NCBI RefSeq assembly: GCF_000504165.1
Contig: NZ_AYSE01000001.1
Coordinates: 186,001-250,000 of the forward strand
Reading direction: 5' to 3'
DNA from: Bacillus sp. FJAT-14578
Lineage (GTDB): Bacteria > Bacillota > Bacilli > Bacillales > Bacillaceae_H
DNA: 64,000 nucleotides
In this document: in pieces, positions 35,141 through 44,197 of the stretch
Numbering within the stretch: the stretch's first letter is position 1
Layout of the letters: each line of letters begins with the position of its first letter
Program-made: the position numbers and the translations under genes
The notes under the pieces: generated by a model
What the model saw: the letters and a program-made list of their open reading frames with translations, nothing else
The model's database searches: none
Told to the model about the DNA's origin: nothing

Positions 35141-36284
35141 GTGGATTGATATTGAGTAATTTCGCTTTTAAGTCCTGTTCCATATCGACAAGCTCACGTT
35201 CCGCTTCCTGCCGCTTTATCCGTCCATCTTGCTGAATTTGCAGCACTTCTTCGAGCGTACTCAATAAGCTTTCCTGCGTACGCTTTAATGTTTCGATATC
35301 GACAATGCCCCGCTCGTTTTCCTTGGCGACATCGATCGTGTTTTGCTTCAACAATTCGGAATTTCTCGTCAGTAAATCATTCGTCGTCTTGGACACTTGG
35401 CGCTGTGCTTCCATCGCCGTTTTCTGTCTAAGCAGCGTCAATGCGATGACCACTTGATTTTTCCATAAAGGAATGGCCGTTAAAATAGAGCTTTGGACTT
35501 TCTCCACAAGCGTCTGGTTCACTTCTTGAATGAGACGAATTTGCGGAGCGCTTTGAATGGCGATTTGGCGGCTCAATTGCAAGTCATGCACCCGCTTTTC
35601 AAGACGATTGATAAAATGATTCACATCGTTCACTTCCTGAATGGCCAAATAATCATTGGTATTGGAAGCTTTTTGCTGAAGAGCCGGCAATGTTTCGTTT
35701 TGTAAAGATTCTAATTTATATTCGGCCGCTGCAATGTAAATATTGAGCGCATCGTAAAACTGCTTATTTTTTTCAAACAAGTTATCAAGCATGATTAGAT
35801 CACGCATAAGCATTTGACGGGCACCTTCCAGCTTATCGGCGATTTTATCGATTTCGACATTGATGCTTTGATATTTCGAAAACATTCCATGTATCGGCTT
35901 TGATAAAGAAGAAAACAAGCGACCGACAACACCTTTTCGTTTTTTCGTGAAGTCTTCAGGATTCACTTGATTGATTTTAAACATCAGTTCCGAAATGGCC
36001 TCTCCGACCGGTCCCGTATCTTTCTTTTGAATATGATTCAAAACGGAATGCGAAAACTGGGAAAGCTCCGATTGGGCAGCTACTCCGTACTGCAAAATGG
36101 CCTGCTGGTTTTTATAGTCGATTTGCTCGGCAACTTTTCGTGCTTTTTCCCGATGCTCGGGTGTTAATATTTCAAATGTCGTTTTCGCTTTCGGAGCGGC
36201 ATCTGCTGAAAAAGACGGCGGTGATGTATTTGCGAAAGGATCTACCAACAGTTCATCCAAATAATCTTTTTTGGGTTCACTCAT
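35133..36284 (-). CDS. yaaN: TelA-family toxic anion resistance protein (YaaN)
   Basis: 383-residue, highly charged, helical cytoplasmic protein of the TelA/KlaA family, linked to tellurite resistance and stress but without known biochemical activity. It contains KKDTGPVGEAISELMFKINQV near residues 80-100 and long coiled-coil stretches after. Length agrees with B. subtilis YaaN (386). It lies 24 bases downstream of xpaC on the same strand, the same order as in B. subtilis, so the two form an operon. The stop lies inside a perfect hairpin. Confidence 0.9.
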   Translation of the reverse strand: MSEPKKDYLDELLVDPFANTSPPSFSADAAPKAKTTFEILTPEHREKARKVAEQIDYKNQQAILQYGVAAQSELSQFSHSVLNHIQKKDTGPVGEAISELMFKINQVNPEDFTKKRKGVVGRLFSSLSKPIHGMFSKYQSINVEIDKIADKLEGARQMLMRDLIMLDNLFEKNKQFYDALNIYIAAAEYKLESLQNETLPALQQKASNTNDYLAIQEVNDVNHFINRLEKRVHDLQLSRQIAIQSAPQIRLIQEVNQTLVEKVQSSILTAIPLWKNQVVIALTLLRQKTAMEAQRQVSKTTNDLLTRNSELLKQNTIDVAKENERGIVDIETLKRTQESLLSTLEEVLQIQQDGRIKRQEAERELVDMEQDLKAKLLNINPRN

Positions 36285-36308
36285 CTGTTTTCTCTCCCTC
36301 TATCTTTC

Positions 36309-36962
36309 TTATTGATTCGTATTCTTGGGCAAATCTGCCGAATCGGATGGTTGATATTCAAAAGATTGCTTCAACATTTTCCGTTCGATTTCAAGGCTCA
36401 TCATATCGTTTGATAATGAATCGAGCAGTACTTGCTGAGAGCTTTCTGCCATTTCATCGAGTAAAAGCTCCGCTTCACGAAGCGACTCTTTTAACTCGAT
36501 ACTTCTGACCGGCTGTTTCAATAAAAACGTATAACGTTCGACAAGCGTGACGGTTGCCGGCAAATGCTGCGTAAAGAAGGCTTGTACTTCCCGGTATCTG
36601 GCGGGCTCTTCTTCGACGACTTTAATAATCCCTTTTGCAAGCTTGTGAAGCTTGGCGATTTTCATCCAAGCCGTAAGAGACCTCACTTTATACCGGCATG
36701 CTCCAATTGCTGCCGCTTTTTTGTTAGCTTCCTTCAGTTGATACTTGACATAAGCCAGTTCTTCCCTATATGGATCAACATTCCTCATGCGTTTCCATAA
36801 AAAACGTCCACCCATCCAAAAGACCGTTAAAGCCGGAATTCCGATGCCGATTAGAACCGATTGGATAAAAGGAATATTCAGCCAAAAAAATGCAATGGGC
36901 ATGGAAACAAGACCGATAAGACCGCTGAACATGAATAAAAATAAGCTTCGAATAATTTTCAT
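36309..36962 (-). CDS. xpaC: XpaC-like 5-bromo-4-chloroindolyl phosphate hydrolysis family protein
   Basis: 217 residues with two N-terminal hydrophobic helices (about residues 8-24 and 30-46), then a charged helical cytoplasmic domain. Matches the XpaC family in layout and is paired with a TelA-family gene as in B. subtilis xpaC-yaaN. The name comes from a weak indolyl-phosphate hydrolysis phenotype; the true function is unknown, and membrane anchoring of the TelA partner is plausible. Confidence 0.8.
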   Translation of the reverse strand: MKIIRSLFLFMFSGLIGLVSMPIAFFWLNIPFIQSVLIGIGIPALTVFWMGGRFLWKRMRNVDPYREELAYVKYQLKEANKKAAAIGACRYKVRSLTAWMKIAKLHKLAKGIIKVVEEEPARYREVQAFFTQHLPATVTLVERYTFLLKQPVRSIELKESLREAELLLDEMAESSQQVLLDSLSNDMMSLEIERKMLKQSFEYQPSDSADLPKNTNQ

Positions 36963-37360
36963 CTATCATTCACTCCGATTTTTGTTGATAAAAGAATGTT
37001 ATCATATTTTCTATCTTTTTGTATTTTATGGAAGAATTTTTCTTCAACATTCCAATCATAACCTATATGTATTAATACGGATGACAGCAACAAAAAGTTT
37101 CGTATGTATGAAGTTAACTTTATTGATTTATATAAATTCCTATATCCCATTTTTAACCGATTTCCCTTTCCATAGTCCCGGGACCATAACTTAGGATCTT
37201 TTGACCTTAAAATGGTCGCTTATGTAAAGAACATAGAAGTGCCTGCCTCAGCTAAAGAAGGAACAATCAATGAGTAATCTAATACATTTTCAGTCTCATC
37301 TACACCCGTTATTTTCAAAAACTACCTAGGTTTTGAAGATTTCTTCTGTTTTAGGATAAG

Positions 37361-37400
37361 AATAATCCGATTTATCGTAAAATAATCTGATTTATCGTCA
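37361..37400. repeat. 20-bp tandem repeat upstream of mqo
   Basis: Two adjacent copies of AATAATCYGATTTATCGTMA (37361-37380 and 37381-37400), differing at two positions, about 170 bases before mqo. Tandem placement at two helical turns suggests paired protein binding sites. The rest of 36963-37570 is AT-rich with no gene seen. Confidence 0.6.
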
Positions 37401-37486
37401 TTTTTCCTCATTTCATCCCAGAATTCATCCTTTATGAACGTTATCTGATAAAATAATTTACAAAGACACAAGAGAGAGACGAAATA

Positions 37487-37501
37487 AAGAAAACGCTTAC
37501 A
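37487..37501. promoter_or_regulatory. Candidate cre (CcpA) site upstream of mqo
   Basis: AAGAAAACGCTTACA matches the cre consensus WTGNAANCGNWNNCW at all but one defined position. It lies 70-84 bases before the mqo start. Confidence 0.5.
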
Positions 37502-37570
37502 ATAATATCTGGGAGTATTGTTTATCAAATCGTGTGATCCTGACAGAGAAAGGTAGAAAGGGTGGGAAAA

Positions 37571-39088
37571 ATGAGCAACAGACAAACTAGAACAGATGTT
37601 ATCTTAATTGGTGCCGGAATCATGAGTGCGACTTTGGGGACACTGCTGAAAGAGTTAGTACCTGACTGGAAAATTACAGTGTTTGAGAAGCTCGCAAACG
37701 CAGGAGAGGAAAGCTCTAACGAATGGAATAATGCGGGTACGGGCCATGCTGCACTGTGCGAGCTTAACTATACATCCGAAAAATCTGACGGATCTATAGA
37801 TATTAGCAAAGCGATCAAAATTAATGAACAGTTTCAGATTTCAATGCAGTTTTGGTCTTATCTTGTAAACAGAAATCTGATACGTAATCCGCAGGACTTT
37901 ATCATGCCATTGCCTCATATGAGTTTCGTACAAGGGGAAAAAAATGTAACGTTTCTGAAAAAACGTTTTGAAGCGCTTTCAAACAATCCTCTATTCCAAG
38001 GAATGGAATTTTCTGATGACCCGGAAAAACTGAAGGAATGGATTCCGGTTATTATGAATGGCCGTACATTGAAAGAACCGATAGCGGCAACAAAAATCGA
38101 CTCTGGAACGGATGTCAACTTTGGTGCTTTAACGTGCATGTTGTTTGACCACTTAAAGAGTCAAAACGTCGAGATCAACTACAAGCATAGTGTTGAGGAT
38201 ATTAAGCGTACCAGCGACGGCTCGTGGGAAGTGAAAGTGCATGATATCGATAGCGGTAAAATCGAATACCATACGGCAAAATTTGTCTTTATCGGCGGCG
38301 GTGGCGGAAGCCTTTCTTTACTGCAAAAAACGGGTATTCCTGAAAGTAAACATATTGGAGGATTCCCAGTAAGCGGACTATTCCTAGTATGTAACAATCC
38401 AGAGGTTGTAGCGCAGCATCATGCCAAAGTATACGGCAAAGCTAAGGTTGGTGCTCCTCCAATGTCTGTCCCGCATCTTGACACACGATTTATCGACAAC
38501 AAAAAATCATTACTCTTTGGACCGTTTGCCGGCTTCTCACCAAAATTCTTAAAAATGGGTTCAAATATGGATTTATTAGGTTCCATAAAACCGAATAATC
38601 TCATAACTATGTTGGCAGCAGGTGCAAAAAACGTTCCATTGACAAAATACCTGATCGAGCAAGTTATGTTATCGAAAGAACAGCGTATCGAAGAGTTACG
38701 AGAGTTTATTCCGAATGCCAAAAGCGAAGATTGGGATATCGTGGTAGCGGGCCAACGTGTACAAGTTATCAAAGATACTGCTGCCGGTAAAGGCACACTT
38801 CAATTTGGTACGGAAGTTATCAGTGCCGCTGATGGCTCGATCGCTGCATTGCTCGGCGCTTCTCCTGGTGCTTCTACCGCTATTTCCGTCATGCTTGAGG
38901 TAATAAAAAAATGCTTCCCGCAACATATGCAAGAGTGGGAACCGAAAATAAAAGAAATGATTCCTTCTTATGGGGTGTCACTAGTGGAAAAACCAGAGCT
39001 GATCCATGAAATTCATACTTCAACAGCGCGGACGCTTGGTCTAAGCGAAAACTTGCCGTCACAGATAACATGCCAAAGCGTATCATAA
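37571..39088 (+). CDS. mqo: Malate:quinone oxidoreductase
   Basis: Peripheral membrane flavoenzyme oxidising L-malate to oxaloacetate and passing electrons to the quinone pool. 505 residues, typical of Mqo. The FAD-binding [11 protein letters not shown] is at about residues 13-23; [31 protein letters not shown] and the C-terminal SPGASTA block are conserved Mqo segments. I chose the ATG at 37571 with AAAGGGTGGG upstream; the frame could open at a GTG at 37562. It replaces or bypasses NAD-malate dehydrogenase in the TCA cycle. Flanked by a terminator. Confidence 0.94.
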   Translation: MSNRQTRTDVILIGAGIMSATLGTLLKELVPDWKITVFEKLANAGEESSNEWNNAGTGHAALCELNYTSEKSDGSIDISKAIKINEQFQISMQFWSYLVNRNLIRNPQDFIMPLPHMSFVQGEKNVTFLKKRFEALSNNPLFQGMEFSDDPEKLKEWIPVIMNGRTLKEPIAATKIDSGTDVNFGALTCMLFDHLKSQNVEINYKHSVEDIKRTSDGSWEVKVHDIDSGKIEYHTAKFVFIGGGGGSLSLLQKTGIPESKHIGGFPVSGLFLVCNNPEVVAQHHAKVYGKAKVGAPPMSVPHLDTRFIDNKKSLLFGPFAGFSPKFLKMGSNMDLLGSIKPNNLITMLAAGAKNVPLTKYLIEQVMLSKEQRIEELREFIPNAKSEDWDIVVAGQRVQVIKDTAAGKGTLQFGTEVISAADGSIAALLGASPGASTAISVMLEVIKKCFPQHMQEWEPKIKEMIPSYGVSLVEKPELIHEIHTSTARTLGLSENLPSQITCQSVS

Positions 39089-39105
39089 GTAGGCGCGAAT
39101 TTTTT

Positions 39106-39132
39106 AAGGAACGGATACCCGTTCCTTTTTGT
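39106..39132 (+). terminator. Rho-independent terminator after mqo
   Basis: AAGGAACGG pairs with CCGTTCCTT around ATAC with a T-run, 18 bases after the stop. Confidence 0.85.
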
Positions 39133-39248
39133 ACTAGATAGAATCTACATAGATCACTAACAAATATTGGTACGTAATTGATGCTTAGTTTTGTTTCCCT
39201 ATCGTAGGTTCTTTCTGACAGAATTCAACCTTGTCTTTTAACACCAAA

Positions 39249-39278
39249 ACACCGTTCGTACTTGAACGGTGTTTTTTC
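39249..39278. terminator. Second terminator, convergent between mqo and the MATE gene
   Basis: AACACCGTTC pairs with GAACGGTGTT around GTACTT, followed by TTTTT on the plus strand. On the minus strand a weaker T-rich tract follows, so it may also end the MATE transcript. Confidence 0.8.
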
Positions 39279-39292
39279 TCGTTAGGAAATTT

Positions 39293-40609
39293 TCAGATTC
39301 CTTCCTTCAGTTGTAACCATTTTTTATTTAATCTAGGAGTATACATAACTAGGAATCCAGATCGCCCAATTGTATAGATGATGAAGGCAAGCCATAGGCC
39401 ATGATTATGCCAGATAGGGGTTACAGTGAATTGTATAATGATATAGACAATCATTGCATAGATCATAGAGTTTCGAACAGGAGCAATTTCAGTTGCTCCC
39501 GTAAAGACACCGTAAATGACAAGGCCAAAACATGCAGCAAACGGATAGATGAGGAGCCATGTTCCATACTTGGTTGCAAGTTCGATAACACTAGGTAAAT
39601 TTGTAAAAAGCCCAATAATTTGTTCTTGAAATAATCCATATACGCAAGCTATGACAAAAGCCGTGATCACCGACCATTGCCTTGATAAACTAAGCGTTTT
39701 TTTATACAATTCTTTGTCATTTGATCCTACCGCTTTGCCGACGAGAATACTAGAGGCGTTGGCGAACCCATCAAAGAAATAAGCCATTATGTAATGAATT
39801 TGAAATAATACAGCATTTGCAGCTAGAAATTCTGTGCCAAACGAAGCACCTTTTGCTGTAAACATATTAATAACGACTAATAAACAAATCGTTCGAATAA
39901 ACAAATCCTTGTTAACGTTAAACATCTTTTTCATAGACTGTGTATCTATAAGTGCTCGAATAGATGGTATTCTCCATTCAAACGGTGATGCCTTCCAAAT
40001 AATGAGTAATCCTAATACGAAGGCTGTAATTTCAGCAATCAAAGCGGCTGTAGCAACCCCTTTTACTGCAAATGAAAAGACATGGACAAAAAGAATGGCC
40101 AGAATCATATTCAATACATTCATTAACACTTGTAAACATAAAGATTGTTTAATCTTAGCCATCCCCATTAACCAGCCAAGAATAACATAGTTCATCAATG
40201 TAAAGGGTGCTCCCCATATTCGAATTTGAAAATATTCAACTGCAAACTGACTCACATCAGAATCAGGAGCAATCAATGTGAGAGCTGCATATTCAATCGG
40301 CCATTGCAAGAGAATAAAACACATACCTACAATTACAGCCAATAAAAATGGACGAGATAAAGCAAGTACTCCTTGAGCTGGATCGCTTGCCCCATTAGCT
40401 TGTGCGGCAAAAGCAGATGTGCTGACCCGTAAAAAGCCGAAGACCCAATATAAAGTATTAAAAATAAGGGTCCCTACTGCAACGCCTCCAATATAAGCAG
40501 GATCAGGAAGCTGCCCGACAACCGCTGTATCGACAGCACCTAATAAAGGCGTCGTCATGGTTGAAATCGTTAGGGGAATCGCCAAAGCAAGATACGCACG
40601 ATGATTCAT
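39293..40609 (-). CDS. MATE family efflux transporter (DinF-like)
   Basis: 438 residues with about 12 hydrophobic helices arranged in two similar halves. The opening ALAIPLTISTMTTPLLGAVDTAVVG and the later mirrored block are the MATE fold with the DinF-type N-terminus. It exports cationic or other small compounds using Na+ or H+. It lies downstream of nikE on the same strand, separated by a 95-base gap with a terminator, so linkage to the metal importer is possible but not shown. Confidence 0.88.
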   Translation of the reverse strand: MNHRAYLALAIPLTISTMTTPLLGAVDTAVVGQLPDPAYIGGVAVGTLIFNTLYWVFGFLRVSTSAFAAQANGASDPAQGVLALSRPFLLAVIVGMCFILLQWPIEYAALTLIAPDSDVSQFAVEYFQIRIWGAPFTLMNYVILGWLMGMAKIKQSLCLQVLMNVLNMILAILFVHVFSFAVKGVATAALIAEITAFVLGLLIIWKASPFEWRIPSIRALIDTQSMKKMFNVNKDLFIRTICLLVVINMFTAKGASFGTEFLAANAVLFQIHYIMAYFFDGFANASSILVGKAVGSNDKELYKKTLSLSRQWSVITAFVIACVYGLFQEQIIGLFTNLPSVIELATKYGTWLLIYPFAACFGLVIYGVFTGATEIAPVRNSMIYAMIVYIIIQFTVTPIWHNHGLWLAFIIYTIGRSGFLVMYTPRLNKKWLQLKEGI

Positions 40610-40648
40610 CCGATTGGCCTCCTTTTATCATTTTAAGGTAAAAACAAT

Positions 40649-40680
40649 AGCCCCGATTATGTAAATGAAATCGAGGCCTT
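40649..40680 (-). terminator. Rho-independent terminator after the nik operon
   Basis: On the minus strand AGGCCTCGATT pairs with AATCGGGGCT around a loop, followed by ATTGTTTTTA. It is 24 bases past the nikE stop. Confidence 0.78.
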
Positions 40681-40704
40681 CGAATAAAGATAACTACTTT
40701 TAAA

Positions 40705-41526
40705 TTAAGCATGATTAACCCTTGTTCCAATCGAACGAAAACGTGGGTGCTCGGCAAGTATGGAACCTCTCATCTCTTTTACTACAGAATGTTCTGAAGT
40801 AAAAAACTGATTTTTTGACTCGTAAAGCTCGACTAGTTCTCCTTTTTCTAGTACACCTAATGTATCACTAATCGTATAGGCAGCTTTAATATCGTGTGTA
40901 ATAAAGAGATAAGATAACCCGAAGTCTACTTTTAGCTCCCTCAGTAATTCTAAAATAAGGGTTTGATTAACCATATCCAGGCTACTTACAGATTCGTCTA
41001 AGACGATCAGCTTAGGCTTGAGTGAGATGGCTCTTGCAATATTAATTCTCTGCAATTGGCCACCGCTAAATTGATGCGGGTATTTTTTTAAATCCTTTTC
41101 ACTTAGCCCTACCCTTTCCAATAATTCAACAATGGTTCGTTTTTGTTCAGCTACTGTCAACTTTTCATAGTTTTCCAGCGGCTCTGCAATAATTTGTTCG
41201 GCTGTCATTCGAGGGTTAACCGATGAGTATGAATCCTGAAAGACAGCTTGAAGGTCACGTCGAATTTTTTGGCGAGTATGCTTATCTGCGGTATAAATAT
41301 CATGCCCTTGAAACAGAACTTGTCCATATTGGGGGCGTTCCAAACCAAGAATCACTTTTCCTAAAGTGCTTTTACCAGCTCCGCTCGTACCAAGCATTCC
41401 TAAACATGTTCCTTCCTCGATAGAGAGGGAAATACCGGAAAGCACTTTTTTAGAACGATCTTTCCAGTTGAAAAACGTTCGGGATCCGTAGCTATGAGTG
41501 ACTTCATGTACCTGTAATAAACTCAT
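40705..41526 (-). CDS. nikE: Nickel/peptide-type ABC transporter ATP-binding protein (NikE)
   Basis: Second ATPase of the importer, 273 residues. Walker A GTSGAGKST, signature FSGGQLQR, and Walker B LIVLDESVSSLD; the DE-S-VSSLD form instead of DEPT is characteristic of NikE/OppF partners. Start chosen at 41526 (MSLLQVHEVTHSYG) behind AGAGGTG; the frame open to 41589 overlaps nikD and adds an unconserved leader. Last gene of nikABCDE, followed by a terminator. Confidence 0.88.
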   Translation of the reverse strand: MSLLQVHEVTHSYGSRTFFNWKDRSKKVLSGISLSIEEGTCLGMLGTSGAGKSTLGKVILGLERPQYGQVLFQGHDIYTADKHTRQKIRRDLQAVFQDSYSSVNPRMTAEQIIAEPLENYEKLTVAEQKRTIVELLERVGLSEKDLKKYPHQFSGGQLQRINIARAISLKPKLIVLDESVSSLDMVNQTLILELLRELKVDFGLSYLFITHDIKAAYTISDTLGVLEKGELVELYESKNQFFTSEHSVVKEMRGSILAEHPRFRSIGTRVNHA

Positions 41527-41563
41527 TTGTTCACCTCTTGTAAAATACCTATCATAAGATAAG

Positions 41564-42394
41564 TCAGGCCAAATGGATGATAGGTTCATCTAAATGTAAT
41601 ATGGATCGTGCATTTAATAGTTTCTGCGTATACTCATGCTGTGGCTCATCAAATAGTTGAAACACATCCGCTTTTTCTACTATTCTGCCATTCTGCATAA
41701 CGGCTACTTCATCTGCCATTTCGGAAATGACTCCGAGATCATGGGATATTAATAAAATGGCTGAACCATATTCAGAGCGAATTTTATCTAAGTGGTGCAG
41801 CACTTTCTTCTGATTATTTACGTCAAGTGCGGTTGTTGGTTCATCGGCAATAATAACGGCCGGATGGAGGCATGCTGCGATAGCAATCATCACCCGTTGA
41901 AGCATACCGCCACTCAATTGAAAAGGATAGTGGTTTAAAAGTTTAACAGGGTCTGGCAAGTTCACATGATGCATTGCCTCGATGGCAAGCTCTGTTGCTT
42001 GTTTTTTATTCCACTCCTTATGCGAGCGAATGGTTTCAATAAATTGATGGCCAATCGTAAAAACAGGCGTAAAAGCATTCATCGGATTTTGCATAATAAA
42101 GGCTATATCTTTACCACGGATTTTGCGCATTTCTTTATCGCCTAGACCGTTTAATTCCCGCCCTTGTAATACGATACTACCTTCAATCGTTGTTGTTTTC
42201 CGATCAAAAAGCTGAAGGAGGGACATACTTGTAACGGTCTTACCGCATCCACTTTCCCCGACAAGACCAAGTACCCTCCCGCGCTTTAGTTCAAAATTTA
42301 TATCTTGAACGAGAGTGGCAGCACCATTTTGTGTTTTTACCTGTACATGTAAATCTCTAACTTGTAACACATTCGACTGTTCTGTTCCCAACAT
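41564..42394 (-). CDS. nikD: Nickel/peptide-type ABC transporter ATP-binding protein (NikD)
   Basis: First ATPase of the importer, 276 residues. Walker A GESGCGKT, signature LSGGMLQR (the M in place of Q is typical of NikD), Walker B VIIADEPTTALD and switch His in LISHDLG. The C-terminal oligopeptide-transporter extension is short. Two in-frame ATGs lie 6 bases apart; I prefer 42394 because AAAGGA abuts the first. It lies 12 bases downstream of nikC. Confidence 0.9.
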   Translation of the reverse strand: MLGTEQSNVLQVRDLHVQVKTQNGAATLVQDINFELKRGRVLGLVGESGCGKTVTSMSLLQLFDRKTTTIEGSIVLQGRELNGLGDKEMRKIRGKDIAFIMQNPMNAFTPVFTIGHQFIETIRSHKEWNKKQATELAIEAMHHVNLPDPVKLLNHYPFQLSGGMLQRVMIAIAACLHPAVIIADEPTTALDVNNQKKVLHHLDKIRSEYGSAILLISHDLGVISEMADEVAVMQNGRIVEKADVFQLFDEPQHEYTQKLLNARSILHLDEPIIHLA

Positions 42395-42406
42395 TCTCAT
42401 TCCTTT

Positions 42407-43240
42407 TTAAAATCGACGTTTGACACCGTAACGTTCTGATAACGCTTCGCCCAATAAATTGAATGTAACAATAACAAGCATAATCATCGCACCTGGATAA
42501 AGCATCAATTCTGGATTCGTCCGGATATACGACTTTCCTTCGTGAATCATCGCTCCCCATTCAGGTGTTGGCGGTTGTACCCCTAATCCAAGAAACGACA
42601 TGGCGGATATATCCATGATCGCCCAGCCCATTTCTAATGTGCCCATTACGACAAGTGGAGGAAGCACATTGGGGACAATATGATTTTTAATAATTTTCCA
42701 TTGAGAAGAGCCGCTTATTGTCGCAGCGGCAATAAAGTTTTGTTCTTTCAGACTAAGTACCATTCCTCGGAACATTCTCGCATAATAGACCCATTGCACA
42801 AGCATTAACGCTAAGATGACTTGCGGAAGTCCAGGACCGAAAATCCCAACCAGTCCAAGTATAAGGATAAGACTAGGAAAAGCCATCACTCCATCACAAA
42901 ATCTCATCAACACATGATCAACCCAGCCGCCTTTATACCCAGAAAAGGTTCCAACGATTAAACCAATCACTAATGATGAAATGAAAATGAGCATGGCAAA
43001 GCCTAATGAAATGCGTGCTCCATATAAAAGGCGTGATAAGTTACATCTTCCTAAATGGTCGGTTCCTAATGGAAATTCCCAGGATGGTGGCTGTAGTTTA
43101 TAGACTAAATTGACCGCAATGGGATCATTGGGTGCTATCCAGGGAGCAAATATCGCCATGATAAAAAGAATCCCTAAAATGATGGAACAAATGGGAATCA
43201 CTTTTTGACTTATGAACATCCTACGTATACTGGTTATCAT
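42407..43240 (-). CDS. nikC: Nickel/peptide-type ABC transporter permease (NikC)
   Basis: 277-residue inner membrane permease with about six helices. The ABC EAA loop (around IAAATISGSSQWKIIKNHIVPNV) docks the ATPase, and the DPP/OppC-type N-terminus with PWIAPNDPIAVNL and FPLGTDHLGRC is clear. Start overlaps the nikB stop by four bases (ATGA), indicating coupled translation. Confidence 0.9.
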   Translation of the reverse strand: MITSIRRMFISQKVIPICSIILGILFIMAIFAPWIAPNDPIAVNLVYKLQPPSWEFPLGTDHLGRCNLSRLLYGARISLGFAMLIFISSLVIGLIVGTFSGYKGGWVDHVLMRFCDGVMAFPSLILILGLVGIFGPGLPQVILALMLVQWVYYARMFRGMVLSLKEQNFIAAATISGSSQWKIIKNHIVPNVLPPLVVMGTLEMGWAIMDISAMSFLGLGVQPPTPEWGAMIHEGKSYIRTNPELMLYPGAMIMLVIVTFNLLGEALSERYGVKRRF

Positions 43241-44181
43241 CGACGGTGCCCTTCTTTCCTGGATATGCGCGGGTCAATATACATTTGAATAAGATCAACA
43301 ATTAAGTTGCTTAAAATAAATAAGCTAGCTGCAATGAGCACATAGCATTGAATAACAGGTATATCACGATTAAAAATAGCTTCAATAAAATAACGGCCAA
43401 ACCCTGGCCAAGAAAAAACCGTCTCCACGATAATCGTTCCCGTCAGGAGTTTTCCAAGGTTCATCCCAAGTCCGGTAATCATCGGAGAAATGGCAATCCT
43501 TAAGACATGCTTTGCCATAATGGTTTTTTCCTTAATTCCCCTCGTCCGGGCAAATAACACATACGGCTCTTGTAAATTTTCAAGGACGCTGGCACGCAAC
43601 AATCTTGTATACATCGCAATTAGCGGGAGAGCCAGCGTAATGGAAGGCAGAACAAGATGCTGCCATGTCCCGATTCCCTCAACCGGAAAAAGGTCCAGTT
43701 TAACAGAAAAGAAAAAAATCAATATATAACCTAGCCAAAAAGAGGGAATGGCTGCCCCGAAAAAGGAAAGTAAGCGACTAAAATGATCAATAGCGCTATT
43801 TCTCTTTACTCCTGCCAAGAAGCCAAGAGGGACACTGACGAGCACCGCTATTAATAAACTCCCTAAAGCTAGCTGGATGGTCGCTGGCATTCGGTATGTA
43901 ACCTCGTCCCAAACTGGCTTATTCGAAACATAAGATATGCCAAAATCAAGTTGGCATATCTTCATAATAGAGTTTACATATTGAATGAGGAATGGTTGAT
44001 CTAAACCAAACTCATGTCTTTTCTGAGCTAAAATCTCATCGGTCGGTTCGATATGGGCTGCTGTTAAATAAGCCTCTGCCGGATCCACCGGTGAAAGGTG
44101 AATCATCCCAGTCGTCAGAAGTGCGGCCAAAACAAAAACTGGGATAATGGACATAATTCGTTTCAATATATAGGTGCCCAT
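43237..44181 (-). CDS. nikB: Nickel/peptide-type ABC transporter permease (NikB)
   Basis: 314-residue OppB/DppB-type permease. N-terminal helix then a periplasmic-type loop with the HLSPVDPAEAYL and FGLDQPFLIQYVN blocks, then five further helices and the EAA loop FARTRGIKEKTIMAKHVLR. Forms the channel with NikC. Starts 16 bases after nikA with GGAGGGTATC ahead of the ATG. Confidence 0.9.
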   Translation of the reverse strand: MGTYILKRIMSIIPVFVLAALLTTGMIHLSPVDPAEAYLTAAHIEPTDEILAQKRHEFGLDQPFLIQYVNSIMKICQLDFGISYVSNKPVWDEVTYRMPATIQLALGSLLIAVLVSVPLGFLAGVKRNSAIDHFSRLLSFFGAAIPSFWLGYILIFFFSVKLDLFPVEGIGTWQHLVLPSITLALPLIAMYTRLLRASVLENLQEPYVLFARTRGIKEKTIMAKHVLRIAISPMITGLGMNLGKLLTGTIIVETVFSWPGFGRYFIEAIFNRDIPVIQCYVLIAASLFILSNLIVDLIQMYIDPRISRKEGHRR

Positions 44182-44197
44182 GATACCCTCCTACTGC

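Noticed and set aside
37175..37184. GTCCCGGGAC palindrome upstream of mqo
   Set aside because: Ten-base palindrome within a slightly longer imperfect one; isolated, no second copy and no link to a promoter, so likely chance.
40649..40680. Hairpin between nikE and the MATE gene as evidence that MATE belongs to the nik operon
   Set aside because: The hairpin has a T-rich tail and looks like a terminator, so co-transcription is not supported; kept only as a possible functional link.
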